Positions 18,451 through 27,011 of a DNA stretch of 64,000 nucleotides are shown piece after piece. The DNA is taken from positions 1,054,001-1,118,000 of the forward strand of contig OZ245800.1 in the NCBI GenBank assembly GCA_965228215.1, written 5' to 3'. Position 1 is the stretch's first letter. Every line of letters begins with the position of its first letter. The notes beneath the pieces were generated by a model. It had not been told where the DNA came from and ran no database searches. It worked only from the letters and a program-made list of their open reading frames with translations. Position numbers and translations under genes: made by a program. The stretch comes from Maricaulis sp965228215 (GTDB lineage Bacteria > Pseudomonadota > Alphaproteobacteria > Caulobacterales > Maricaulaceae).

Positions 18451-19115
18451 ATGTGCTGTCCACGATCTTCAAGCGCGAGGCCCGCCTCGCCTGGGCCGGT
18501 GGCGGCGGCGCCGCCGGACCGACTGCCTTTTTCCTCGCGGCGATCACCCTCGCACCGCTCGCCATCGGACCGGAACCGGAATTGCTGGCGGCCGCCGGCC
18601 CGGGCCTGATGGCTTTCGCCGCCCTGCTGTCCGTCCTGCAATCAGCCGAGCGCCTGTTCGGCGATGATCTCACCGACGGCACGCTGGATCTCTACGCGCT
18701 TACGCCGGCCAGCCTGCCCCTGCTCTGCCTTGCCAAGGTGATGGGCCAGGCCGCGGCAACGTTCTGGCCCCTGCCGATCATCGCCGTGTTGGGCGGTTTC
18801 ATGTATGGCGTACCCGCAGAAGCCAGCCTGATCCTCGGCGCGGCCTTGCTGGCCGCCACACCCACACTGGCGCTGCTCGCCGGCTTTGCCGGAGCCCTTG
18901 CAGCCGGCGTGAAACGCGGCGGCCTCCTGATCGCCCTGATCGCGACGCCGATGATGGTACCGGTGCTGATCTTCGCCGCTGGTGCGGGCCGCTCCGCGAT
19001 GGAAGGCGATGAACGAGCCCTCGCCAATCTCCTGCTGACGGCTGCGGTCAGCCTAGGCACGACAGCGCTGGCGCCGTTCGGTATCGCCGGCGCTATTCGG
19101 AGCCGACTGGGTTAG
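18447..19115 (+). CDS. ccmB: heme exporter permease CcmB
   Basis: The 222-residue membrane protein has about six hydrophobic helices and follows ccmA with a 4-base overlap. It is the CcmB subunit of the CcmABCD complex in the inner membrane. Normally ccmC follows directly; here about 1.9 kb of unrelated DNA separates them. The 3' end overlaps a convergent gene by 23 bases, so the end of ccmB may have been retained during insertion of that DNA. Confidence 0.9.
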   Translation: MNVLSTIFKREARLAWAGGGGAAGPTAFFLAAITLAPLAIGPEPELLAAAGPGLMAFAALLSVLQSAERLFGDDLTDGTLDLYALTPASLPLLCLAKVMGQAAATFWPLPIIAVLGGFMYGVPAEASLILGAALLAATPTLALLAGFAGALAAGVKRGGLLIALIATPMMVPVLIFAAGAGRSAMEGDERALANLLLTAAVSLGTTALAPFGIAGAIRSRLG

Positions 19116-20166
19116 GCTTGGTCGGGCAGGCGCCGCTGGCGTTCATGTCTTCTGCAATTCGCAGCCTGAGAATGGCAGCCGTTACTTCCCTGAGCGCCAG
19201 TTCTTCACGTTCTCTGGCGGCAAGATGCGACGCAAGGGTCGCGTAGTATCTCAGCGCATAGTCGAGCGCATCACCCCGGCGTTCGCGCACTAGCGCCGTT
19301 GCGCGCTGGCTGGCGGGGCGAGCCTCCTCCGAAGGCGGAGATTCATCATCCGCTGACGGCGCAGGAGGCTCTCCCAGATACTCGCGCACCTCATCGCCCA
19401 TCGCGGCTGGCGGGTCCGCCAGCTCCTCGCCATCCCAGACACTGGCTGACGATCCACCTCCGGGAGCAATCCCAAGATGTCGCTCTATCTCCAGCCAGCT
19501 CAAACGACCCGAGTCGAATTCAGGAGAGGCGAACCGGAAATAGTCTCGTAGCTGAGCAGCCTCTTCCGCTGTTCGTCGTTCGGAAATCGGTACGAGCGGA
19601 ACACCCATCCCGTACCGATTGTTTCGCTGCCACTCAGACCACTCATTGTCGAGCTCACGAATAGCCGCCTCGATACGGCTCATCGTCTCATATCGTCTGG
19701 CGACGGCCGGTGGCTCTTCGCGCATTAGCCAGTCTGCCCAATTCGCTTCACACCGGTACCAGACCAGCCCTCCGGCCTGATACAGGCTACCATGATGATT
19801 ATGTTGCGAATCACCGACATGGTTCGCACGCCCCGTGGCGTATTCTTCCCACTCGATGACAACGCGCCGAATGAAAACATTCCGGTCACGCCCGGCACGT
19901 TCATATCGCTCGTTCTCATAGTAGAGACCCAGCTGGACGATTGAGTGAGCCGAAAGCGACAAGTTCAGCGGATATCGCGCGTAAACTCGAGAGCTCACCT
20001 CGATCGTCTGGACACGCTCGCCATTGACTTCGACGATTATCTCCGGCCAGCCCTCGAATTCATCGGCACGCGCTTCGATGAAACTTGAGTGGGTTTGGGA
20101 GTGGGCCAGACTTGTGAACAGGAAAGTCGCAACAACGATTCCGACAAAACAGCTGACCGATTTCAT
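19093..20166 (-). CDS. secreted protein with CBM60-like N-terminal domain
   Basis: The 357-residue protein has a signal peptide ending near LAHSQ (residue 24). Residues about 32-108 resemble xylan-binding CBM60 domains: GWPEIIVEVNGERV, a YYENERY stretch and DRNVFIRRVVIEW around residue 94. The middle (150-260) is charged and helical, followed by a Pro/Ser/Glu linker and a helical C-terminus; no glycosidase motif is visible. The gene is noticeably less GC-rich than its neighbours and lies inside the ccm locus against its direction, which suggests acquisition. The carbohydrate-binding assignment is by eye and tentative. Confidence 0.6.
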   Translation of the reverse strand: MKSVSCFVGIVVATFLFTSLAHSQTHSSFIEARADEFEGWPEIIVEVNGERVQTIEVSSRVYARYPLNLSLSAHSIVQLGLYYENERYERAGRDRNVFIRRVVIEWEEYATGRANHVGDSQHNHHGSLYQAGGLVWYRCEANWADWLMREEPPAVARRYETMSRIEAAIRELDNEWSEWQRNNRYGMGVPLVPISERRTAEEAAQLRDYFRFASPEFDSGRLSWLEIERHLGIAPGGGSSASVWDGEELADPPAAMGDEVREYLGEPPAPSADDESPPSEEARPASQRATALVRERRGDALDYALRYYATLASHLAAREREELALREVTAAILRLRIAEDMNASGACPTKPNPVGSE

Positions 20167-20256
20167 TACCCACCCTCCAGCTACGGGTATTCACACTATC
20201 ACATCCGCCGCGCGAGGCTGAATCCCGCTAGAGTCTTGAACATACCAAGTCATTGT

Positions 20257-20270
20257 CTATCTAGTGATAG
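20257..20270. promoter_or_regulatory. short dyad in the divergent space before the cupin gene
   Basis: CTATC-TAGT-GATAG is a 5-4-5 inverted repeat, 20 bases upstream of the cupin start, in the 123-bp space shared with the CBM60-like gene. Size and place fit an operator, but it could occur by chance. Confidence 0.3.
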
Positions 20271-20289
20271 GTAGCAGTCGGAGCCTGTC

Positions 20290-20946
20290 ATGGAACTCAA
20301 CGCAGATTTCTCTGAACGCGTCGTCATCCGGCCCGAAGATTATGCCTGGGTGGACAGTCCCGCCAGCGGGGTCCGGCGCATGATGCTCGACCGGATCGGC
20401 GACGAAGTCGCACGGGCCACAACCATCGTGAATTTCGCGCCCGACTCCTATTTCGACGCCCACGGCCACGAGCTCGGCGAGGAGTATTTCGTGCTCGACG
20501 GCGTGTTTTCGGACGAAAGCGGCGATTATCCCGCCGGCAGTTATGTCCGCAATCCGCCCGGCTCCTCACACACGCCCTTCACTCGCGAAGGTGCGACGAT
20601 TTTCGTGAAACTGCGCCAGTTCGACCCGCTCGACCTCGCCCATACAGTCATCGATACATCGGCGGCCGCGTTCTCTCCCGGCGTTGCCGCAGGTTTGTCA
20701 GTCCTGCCGCTTCACCAGGCCGGCCATGAATCCATCGCGCTTGTGCGATGGGAACCCGGTACACAATTCTCGACCCACCGGCATTGGGGCGGCGAGGAGA
20801 TCTTCGTGCTGGAAGGCGTGTTCGAGGACGAGCACGGCCGCTATCCCGCCGGAAGCTGGCTGCGCAATCCCCACCTGTCACAACACACGCCCTTCTCGAC
20901 GGAGGGCTGTCTGATCTACGTGAAAACCGGCCATCTGCCCGCCTAG
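20290..20946 (+). CDS. double-cupin protein (ChrR-cupin-like)
   Basis: The 218 residues contain two homologous cupin units. The first has HGHELGEEYFVLDG and the second HRHWGGEEIFVLEG, each with the His-x-His...Glu metal-site pattern, and each followed by YPAGS and HTPF. This resembles the cupin of ChrR-type anti-sigma factors, but the N-terminal zinc-binding anti-sigma domain is absent. It is probably a small metal-dependent enzyme or sensor. It sits between ccmB and ccmC on their strand, 74 bases before ccmC, so it may be co-transcribed with the downstream ccm genes. Confidence 0.75.
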   Translation: MELNADFSERVVIRPEDYAWVDSPASGVRRMMLDRIGDEVARATTIVNFAPDSYFDAHGHELGEEYFVLDGVFSDESGDYPAGSYVRNPPGSSHTPFTREGATIFVKLRQFDPLDLAHTVIDTSAAAFSPGVAAGLSVLPLHQAGHESIALVRWEPGTQFSTHRHWGGEEIFVLEGVFEDEHGRYPAGSWLRNPHLSQHTPFSTEGCLIYVKTGHLPA

Positions 20947-21020
20947 ACAGACCGCCATGACTTCGGGACTGCGACCATCCGGCAGTTGCCGAGACGGGTC
21001 TGTCGCAGTAAGTCGCAGAC

Positions 21021-21749
21021 ATGTTCTCCTATTTCTCCAATCCCCAGCGTTTCGACCAGCTGGCCCGCATTGCCATCCCGATCTGCGGCGTCGCAACGGT
21101 CCTTCTGTTCGTCGTGGGCATTTATCTGTCCTTCTTCGCCTCGCCGCCCGACTATCAGCAGGGCGACACCGTCCGGATCATGTATGTGCACGTACCCGCC
21201 GCCTACATGGCCATGGCACTTTACGGCGCGCTGGCTGTGGCGAGCTTCATCTATTTCGTCTGGCGTCACGCCCTGGCCGATGCGGCCGCGGAAGTGATCG
21301 CGCCGATCGGTGCCGTCTTCACGGTGCTGGCCCTGATCACCGGCTCGCTGTGGGGTAAACCGATGTGGGGGACGTGGTGGGAATGGGATGCCCGCATGAC
21401 CTCCGTGCTCGTCATGCTGCTTGTCTATCTGGGCTATATGGCCCTGCGCTCGGCGCTGGAAGATCCGCAGCAGAGCGCCCGTGCCGGCGCAATCCTGGCG
21501 ATGGCCGGTGTGATCAATCTGGTGATCGTGAAATTCTCGGTCGACTGGTGGTCCAGCCTGCATCAGCCGGCAGCCGTCTTCCGGTTTGACGGCCCGACCA
21601 TTCATTCCAGCCAGCTCTGGCCGCTCGCGCTCATGGCGCTGGCCTACACCTTCCTGGCGGCCTGGCTGGTCTTCTATCGCCTGCGTAGCCGGGCCCTGCA
21701 GAGACGCGCGCACACGCTGCAGCGCCGCCGTGAACAGGGAGAGGGCTGA
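21021..21749 (+). CDS. ccmC: heme exporter/ligation protein CcmC
   Basis: The 242-residue membrane protein has six helices. The tryptophan-rich heme-handling loop GTWWEWDARMTS and the flanking histidines (MYVHVPAAY, LHQP) are diagnostic of CcmC. It presents heme to the chaperone CcmE in the periplasm. Its stop and the ccmD start share a base (TGATG), and ccmG follows with overlap, so ccmC-ccmD-ccmG are translated as one unit. Confidence 0.93.
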   Translation: MFSYFSNPQRFDQLARIAIPICGVATVLLFVVGIYLSFFASPPDYQQGDTVRIMYVHVPAAYMAMALYGALAVASFIYFVWRHALADAAAEVIAPIGAVFTVLALITGSLWGKPMWGTWWEWDARMTSVLVMLLVYLGYMALRSALEDPQQSARAGAILAMAGVINLVIVKFSVDWWSSLHQPAAVFRFDGPTIHSSQLWPLALMALAYTFLAAWLVFYRLRSRALQRRAHTLQRRREQGEG

Positions 21750-21904
21750 TGTCGGAATTTTTCGCCATGGGCGGGTATGCCGTGTGGGTCTGGTCCTCCT
21801 GGGGGGTGTCTGCGCTGGCTATTTTCGGCCTGATAGGTTTTGCTTTCCTCGAGCGGCAGCGCGCAAAAGCGCGACTGCAGGAGCTGGAGGAGGATGAAGC
21901 ATGA
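21749..21904 (+). CDS. ccmD: heme exporter protein CcmD
   Basis: A 51-codon ORF starts at ATG 21749, overlapping the ccmC stop, and ends at TGA 21902-21904, overlapping the ccmG start. The product has one membrane helix (about residues 18-36) flanked by an aromatic N-terminus (EFFAMGGYAVWVW) and a charged helical tail (ERQRAKARLQELEEDEA). Size, topology and position are those of CcmD, which stabilises CcmC-CcmE and is needed for release of holo-CcmE. Confidence 0.85.
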   Translation: MSEFFAMGGYAVWVWSSWGVSALAIFGLIGFAFLERQRAKARLQELEEDEA

Positions 21905-22410
21905 TGCGCGTTGTGCGTCTGCTGGCCATCTTGGCGATATTTGTACTCGGCGGCGTTCTGGCCTGGAACTGGTATTCCAACGAACGCATCGTGCCGGAAC
22001 CCATGCCGGCGCTCAGCCTTGAACCGCTGGACGGTCGCGCGGAGTTCACCTTCGAGGCTGTCGAGGGCGCCTATATCGTCAATGTCTGGGGCAGCTGGTG
22101 CGCGCCCTGCCGTGCCGAACACCCGGTTCTCATGGCGCTGCGCGCAGAGGGCTATGCGATCTATGGCCTGAATTGGCGCGATACGCCGGAAGACGCCAAC
22201 GCCTTTCTCGACGAGCTGGGCGATCCCTTTGTCGGCGTGATGCGGGCCGATGATGCGGCAATGACGATGCTTGAGATCAGCGGCGCGCCGGAGACGCTCG
22301 TGGTCGGCCGCGACGGCAATATCCTGGTCCGCTGGCCCGGACCGATCACGGTCGAGGTCCTGCGCAACCGGATCTATCCTGTGCTGGATCGCGAAGCCCG
22401 CCGACGCTGA
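21901..22410 (+). CDS. ccmG: cytochrome c biogenesis thioredoxin CcmG/DsbE
   Basis: The 169-residue protein has one N-terminal anchor (about residues 5-24) and a periplasmic thioredoxin fold with WCAPC (Cys67, Cys70). It reduces apocytochrome c cysteines before heme attachment. It overlaps ccmD by 4 bases. The rest of the pathway (ccmE, ccmF, ccmH) is not in the window. A convergent MarR gene begins 21 bases after its stop. Confidence 0.92.
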   Translation: MMRVVRLLAILAIFVLGGVLAWNWYSNERIVPEPMPALSLEPLDGRAEFTFEAVEGAYIVNVWGSWCAPCRAEHPVLMALRAEGYAIYGLNWRDTPEDANAFLDELGDPFVGVMRADDAAMTMLEISGAPETLVVGRDGNILVRWPGPITVEVLRNRIYPVLDREARRR

Positions 22411-22431
22411 CGCCGGTCATCAATCGGATCT

Positions 22432-23082
22432 TCAGGCCACGTCGCGCGGCGTATCCGTCTGAAGCTCAGCCGGAGCATTGGCGGCACCGGCGGCCTCCTC
22501 GGCTTTCCTCGCTTTCGCCTTGGCCTTCTCCTTGGCTTTTTTCGCCTTGGCCTTGGCCTTTTCCTTCGCCTTCTTCTTGGCCTTCTTCTTCTTGGCCTTT
22601 TCCTTCTCGCGCGCCAGCTTGGCGGCCTCTTCGCCCTGTTCGAGCGTCAGCGCGATGCGGCGAAGCGTTTCCAGGAAAGCGGCGCGTTTGCTCTTGGGCA
22701 AAGCAGACAGGATGGCGGCATCGGCCTCCATCGCACCGGCCGTGACCTCGTCGAGCAGCGCCCGGCCACTGGCGGTGAGATGTACGGAATTGGCGCGCGC
22801 ATCATCGGGCAGTTTGCGGCGTTCCAGCAGGCCGTTCTTGACCATGCGGGAGACCAGTTCCGCGAGAGTCGACCGGTCGATGCCGGTCTTCTTGACCAGC
22901 GCGGTCTGGGTGAGGCCTTCCTTGGCCGCCGTGGCATGCAGGACGGCGAACTGGCGCTGGGTCAGTTTCGCGCCGGCCATCGCCTTGCTGAAACGCTCGG
23001 CAGCGAATTGCTGGGCCCGGTGCAGGAGATGCCCGGGCGATTGCGACAGCTTGAAGGATGCGGCGTCAAACTCGTCGTTCAC
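22432..23082 (-). CDS. MarR family regulator with lysine/alanine-rich C-terminal tail
   Basis: The GTG at 23080-23082 is preferred because AAGGGG lies 7-8 bases upstream; a TTG two codons earlier has no spaced site. Residues about 15-150 form a MarR winged helix (LTQRQFAVLHATAAKEGLTQ, IDRSTLAELVSRMVKNGLLERR). From about 155 to 198 the protein is an almost pure Lys/Ala/Glu helix with repeated KAKEKAKAKAKK units, followed by a short acidic end. The tail resembles histone-H1-like proteins and may add non-specific DNA binding. The regulated genes are unknown. Confidence 0.85.
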   Translation of the reverse strand: MNDEFDAASFKLSQSPGHLLHRAQQFAAERFSKAMAGAKLTQRQFAVLHATAAKEGLTQTALVKKTGIDRSTLAELVSRMVKNGLLERRKLPDDARANSVHLTASGRALLDEVTAGAMEADAAILSALPKSKRAAFLETLRRIALTLEQGEEAAKLAREKEKAKKKKAKKKAKEKAKAKAKKAKEKAKAKARKAEEAAGAANAPAELQTDTPRDVA

Positions 23083-23125
23083 CTGCAATCCCCTTCGAAA
23101 GACCGAACCCTGATCCTAGACGGGG

Positions 23126-23153
23126 ATTATAACGCGAGAATGACATTTGTCCG
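23126..23153 (-). promoter_or_regulatory. promoter of the MarR-family gene
   Basis: On the minus strand a perfect -10 TATAAT (23126-23131) lies 16 bases from a -35-like CGGACA (23148-23153), 44 bases before the GTG start. A TCCG-N4-CGGA dyad at 23150-23161 overlaps the -35 and could be an autoregulatory operator. Confidence 0.55.
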
Positions 23154-23172
23154 AATACGGATATTAGCGGAT

Positions 23173-23817
23173 TCAGCTGTCTTCCTCGGCACTTGGCTTT
23201 TGATATTTCAGCATGGTCGGGATCTGGATGGCCATGAAAACCATCGACAGGACCATGATGCCCAGCTTGGAATTCGCCCAGAAGCTCTCGCTCCAGGCGA
23301 GACCTGAGAACCAGCGCGAGGACGGATCCACCGTCGTATCGACGATATGGCGCCACATCACCTCGTTGAGGAAAGCCAGGAACTGGAACCAGATCGCCCA
23401 GCGAATGGCAAAGAGAGTCCAGGCTTTCTCCGGCAGCTCGAAAATGTGCTTGAAGAAGACCTTCCAGACATTCACCCCGAACGCCATGCTTATGAGGATC
23501 ATGTAGGACAGGAAGAGATTGATGATCGTCGGCTTGGCGTAGATGAAAATCGGGTCCTGCAGCCAGATACCGATAGCGCCGAAACCCATCACGATGATCG
23601 TTGTCATGACCAGCATGGGCGGGACACGTTTTTCCAACCGGATCGAGAAGAAAAGCGCGATCAGAGCGGCGACCATGTAAACGCCCGTGCCGATATAGAT
23701 GGCCTGGTCGGGCACCTGCATGCGCGCGACATTGTAGACGATGATCCAGGCGGCGATCGGGCCGGCATCGATCAGCAGGCGCGAAGATTGCTCGCTCGTT
23801 GATTGGGTCTGGGCCAA
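23173..23817 (-). CDS. yciB: septation protein A family membrane protein (YciB/IspZ)
   Basis: The 214-residue protein has five or six hydrophobic helices and family-typical motifs (DAGPIAAW, KPTIINLFLS, VWKVFFKHIFELPEKAW, WAIWFQFLAFLNEVMWR). YciB proteins influence cell-envelope synthesis and division site geometry. The start is a TTG after GGAGAAA. It ends the leftward series mtaB-ftsY-DMT-yciB, a gene order often seen in alphaproteobacteria apart from the inserted transporter. Confidence 0.88.
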   Translation of the reverse strand: MAQTQSTSEQSSRLLIDAGPIAAWIIVYNVARMQVPDQAIYIGTGVYMVAALIALFFSIRLEKRVPPMLVMTTIIVMGFGAIGIWLQDPIFIYAKPTIINLFLSYMILISMAFGVNVWKVFFKHIFELPEKAWTLFAIRWAIWFQFLAFLNEVMWRHIVDTTVDPSSRWFSGLAWSESFWANSKLGIMVLSMVFMAIQIPTMLKYQKPSAEEDS

Positions 23818-23838
23818 GGCGTTTCTCCGATCTCGTTC

Positions 23839-24693
23839 TCAGAATACTTGTACTAATACGAGCCCGGCGGCCAGAAGGATTGCCAGAAAAATCCGGCGGC
23901 GCCCGAAAGGCTCCTTCAGAACCAGTGTGGCCAGCAATGCACCGAAGACGATCGACGTCTCCCGCATCGCCGCCATGGGTCCGACCGGCGCGAGGGTGAA
24001 GGCCAGCAGGGCCAGGAAATACGAGGCACTGCCGAAGACGGCGGCAATGGCGCCCGAGCGCAATTCCTGGCGCATCAGCCCGGGCAGTCGCGCGCCGCGG
24101 CGTAGGATGCCGGTCAGCAGGAGCGGCAAGGCGACCATCGGGTAGAACCAAGCGAGATATTGCAGGGGCGAGACCGCGGCGCGCGCGCCGGAGGCGTCAT
24201 TGACCGAGTAGAGCGCCGTCATGGATGCCGCCAGCAGGGCAAAGGCCAGCGCCTTGGCCTTGGGTGCCCCGCCCTTCTGCGGCCAGCCAAATCCGATGAC
24301 CGCTAGCGAGGCGATCACAAGTCCGACCGTCTCGATCCAGTTGAGATACTCGTTGAGCAGGAAAATAGCGGCCAGGGCTGCCAGGGCCGGCGCACTGCCG
24401 CGCATCACCGGATAGACCAGGCCCATATCGCCGCGATCAAAGGCTGCGATCATGGCCATCTGGAAGGTCCAGTGGATGACGGCCCCCAACAAAAGGAAGC
24501 GCCAGACCTCCCAGGTCGGAAACGGGTAATAGACCAGCGCGGGCAGGAAGAGCAGCGAACCCACACACATCAGTACGATGCGGAAGACCAGCGTGTCGCC
24601 CGATTGTTTGGTGAAGAGCGCGATGCCCGAATGGGCAATCGCCGAACCCAGCATGGCGAATGTGCCGAGCAGTACGGGGCTTAGACCCTCCAC
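23839..24693 (-). CDS. EamA/DMT superfamily transporter
   Basis: The 284-residue membrane protein has ten hydrophobic helices as two repeated EamA halves (about residues 5-135 and 145-284). Drug/metabolite transporters of this kind export small polar metabolites; specificity is not predictable here. It starts with GTG nine bases after the ftsY stop and is 21 bases from yciB, so it is probably in the same operon. Confidence 0.82.
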   Translation of the reverse strand: MEGLSPVLLGTFAMLGSAIAHSGIALFTKQSGDTLVFRIVLMCVGSLLFLPALVYYPFPTWEVWRFLLLGAVIHWTFQMAMIAAFDRGDMGLVYPVMRGSAPALAALAAIFLLNEYLNWIETVGLVIASLAVIGFGWPQKGGAPKAKALAFALLAASMTALYSVNDASGARAAVSPLQYLAWFYPMVALPLLLTGILRRGARLPGLMRQELRSGAIAAVFGSASYFLALLAFTLAPVGPMAAMRETSIVFGALLATLVLKEPFGRRRIFLAILLAAGLVLVQVF

Positions 24694-24702
24694 CGCCAGG
24701 GC

Positions 24703-25635
24703 CTATTCCTCCAGCCCGGCCAGGGCCCGGGAGAAGGCCTTGGCGTCGAAGGGCTGCAGATCGGCCTCGCCCTCACCGATGCCGATATAATGAACCGGCA
24801 ACTGGAATTTCTCGGAGACCTGGACGAGCGCACCGCCCTTGGCCGTGCCGTCCAGCTTGGTCATCACCACGCCGGTCACGTCGGCGGCTTCCAGGAAAGC
24901 CTGGGCCTGGGACACGGCGTTCGAACCCACCGTGCCGTCCAGGACGAGCACCACTTCGTGCGGCGCATCCGGGTTTTTCTTGCGGATGACCCGCACGACC
25001 TTGCGCAGCTCTTCCATAAGCTCCGCCTTGTTCTGCAAGCGGCCCGCCGTGTCTATCAACACGCAATCGCGACCCTCGCGCTCGGCCTGGTCCAGTGCAT
25101 CAAAGGCGAGGCCGGCCGCGTCGGAACCCAGTTCCCGCTTGACCACGGGAGCATTCGCACGCTCGCCCCAGACCGAGACCTGTTCGATTGCCGCCGCGCG
25201 GAATGTGTCACCGGCCACGAGAAGCGGATCGCGACCCTCACGCTTCAGCTTGACGGCAATCTTGCCCAGCGTGGTGGTCTTGCCGGAACCGTTAACGCCT
25301 ACGAACAGGATCACGCGCGGCCCGTCACCGCCGGTCAGTTCGAGCGGTTTTTGCAAAGGATCCAGCGTTTCGGCGACGACATCCGCGAGGGCCATCTTGA
25401 CCTCCTCGTCGGTGACCTCCTTGTCGAACCGGTCCTTGGCCAGGCGTTCGGTCACGCGCATGGCCGCCGCCGCACCGAGATCGGCGGCGATCAGCAATTC
25501 TTCAAGCTCTTCAAGCGCCTCGGAATCGAGCTTGCGCTTGGTGAAGACGGATGTGACGGATTCCGAGAGTTTCGAGGATGTGCGTTTCAGGCCCTGGGCC
25601 AGACGCGAAAAGAAACCCGGCTTGTTCTCGCTCAT
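24703..25635 (-). CDS. ftsY: signal recognition particle receptor FtsY
   Basis: The 310-residue SRP receptor has a short N-terminal acidic/A-domain remnant, then the N domain and the GTPase G domain. G1 is GVNGSGKTT, with DTAGRLQ and TKLDGTAKGG following. It docks SRP-ribosome complexes to the membrane; its partner Ffh is encoded at 38635-40173. Its ATG overlaps the mtaB stop (ATGA), so the two are translationally coupled. Confidence 0.94.
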   Translation of the reverse strand: MSENKPGFFSRLAQGLKRTSSKLSESVTSVFTKRKLDSEALEELEELLIAADLGAAAAMRVTERLAKDRFDKEVTDEEVKMALADVVAETLDPLQKPLELTGGDGPRVILFVGVNGSGKTTTLGKIAVKLKREGRDPLLVAGDTFRAAAIEQVSVWGERANAPVVKRELGSDAAGLAFDALDQAEREGRDCVLIDTAGRLQNKAELMEELRKVVRVIRKKNPDAPHEVVLVLDGTVGSNAVSQAQAFLEAADVTGVVMTKLDGTAKGGALVQVSEKFQLPVHYIGIGEGEADLQPFDAKAFSRALAGLEE

Positions 25636-26966
25636 GCGGTGAGCACCCCGTGCAATTCGCGTCCGTCATGACGCGAAACATCAATATTTACAAGCGCTCC
25701 GGGCCGGGGCACCGCGCTCTCGGGCAGGCGGATGCCGGCGAAATTCCCGGCGCGGGCAAAACCCGGCTTCTCGATCAGCGCCGCTTCGACCCGGCCGATC
25801 ATGCTGTCGAGATGGGCGCTCAGCGCCTCGGACGCCTTTGAGCGCAGGCGGGCAGCGCGTTCCTTGATCACCGGTTTTTCGAGTTGCGGCATGCGCGCGG
25901 CGGGCGTGCCCGGGCGCGGCGAATACGGGAAGACGTGCAGATAGGCGAGCGAGCACTCGTCCACCAGCCGCAGCGAATTCTCGAACATCGCCTCGGTTTC
26001 CGTCGGGAAGCCGGCGATCAGATCCGCACCGAAGGCGATCTCCGGCCGCGCTGCCTTGAGGCGGGCGCAAAGCTCGATCGCATCGTCGCGGGAATGCCGT
26101 CGCTTCATGCGCTTCAGGATCATGTTGTCGCCGGCCTGGAGCGAGAGATGGAGATAGGGCGCCACGCGCTCATCACCGGTCACGGCCTCGAACAGGGGCT
26201 CGTCGATCTCGATCGCATCGATCGATGACAATCGCAGGCGCGGCAGGTCGGGAACCTGTTTCAGGATGGCCTGGACAAGACGGCCCAGCTGGGGCTCGCC
26301 TGGAAGGTCGGCCCCCCAGGAGGTCAGGTCCACACCGGTCAGCACGATTTCGCTGTGACCGGATTCGGTCAGCGTGCGGATCTGGTCGACGACCTCACCA
26401 GCGGGAACGGAGCGCGAATTTCCGCGACCGTAGGGAATGATGCAGAAGGTGCAGCGGTGATCGCAGCCATTCTGGACCTGGACATAGGCGCGGGCGCGAC
26501 CTTCCATGCCCTCGACGAGATGACCGGCGGTCTCGCGAACCGACATGATGTCGTTGACCCGCACCTTCTCCGTCCCGCCCAGCAGGGTGACCGGGTCGAA
26601 GGTCTCGGCACGCAGTTTCTCGTCATTGCCGACCACGCGATCGACTTCGGGCATGTCGGCAAACATGTCCGGATCGACCTGGGCGGCGCAGCCGGTGACA
26701 ATGATTTTCGCATCGGGTTTGTCGCGCCGCGCGCGCCGGATCTGCTGGCGGGCCTGGCGCACCGCCTCATTGGTCACGGCGCATGTATTGACCAGGATCG
26801 CGTCGGTCAGCCCCTGGTCCCGCGCATGACGGCGCATCACTTCGCTCTCCCAGGCATTCAGCCGGCAGCCAAGCGTGATGATGTCGAGGCTCTCATCCTG
26901 TTCGGGGGTCTGCGACGGCGGCGCATCCGCCCCGGAGACAGCCGGATTTTCCGCGCGATCGTCCAT
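25632..26966 (-). CDS. mtaB: tRNA threonylcarbamoyladenosine methylthiotransferase MtaB
   Basis: This radical-SAM enzyme adds a methylthio group to t6A37 in tRNAs reading ANN codons. Its N-terminal domain carries three cluster cysteines (TLGCRLNAWES, NTCAVTNEAV, TGCAAQVDP), the radical-SAM motif is CDHRCTFC, and a TRAM-like domain ends the protein. I chose the ATG at 26964-26966 (444 residues); a TTG seven codons earlier is possible and neither has a clear ribosome site. It is first in the unit with ftsY. Confidence 0.9.
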   Translation of the reverse strand: MDDRAENPAVSGADAPPSQTPEQDESLDIITLGCRLNAWESEVMRRHARDQGLTDAILVNTCAVTNEAVRQARQQIRRARRDKPDAKIIVTGCAAQVDPDMFADMPEVDRVVGNDEKLRAETFDPVTLLGGTEKVRVNDIMSVRETAGHLVEGMEGRARAYVQVQNGCDHRCTFCIIPYGRGNSRSVPAGEVVDQIRTLTESGHSEIVLTGVDLTSWGADLPGEPQLGRLVQAILKQVPDLPRLRLSSIDAIEIDEPLFEAVTGDERVAPYLHLSLQAGDNMILKRMKRRHSRDDAIELCARLKAARPEIAFGADLIAGFPTETEAMFENSLRLVDECSLAYLHVFPYSPRPGTPAARMPQLEKPVIKERAARLRSKASEALSAHLDSMIGRVEAALIEKPGFARAGNFAGIRLPESAVPRPGALVNIDVSRHDGRELHGVLTA

Positions 26967-27011
26967 GCGCCGGATAAGGGGGGCCAAAGCCCGATTGTCA
27001 AGCGCCGGGCG

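Noticed and set aside
20946..21004. 8-bp inverted arms GACAGACC/GGTCTGTC between the cupin gene and ccmC
   Set aside because: The loop exceeds 40 bases and no T-run follows; too weak to call a terminator.
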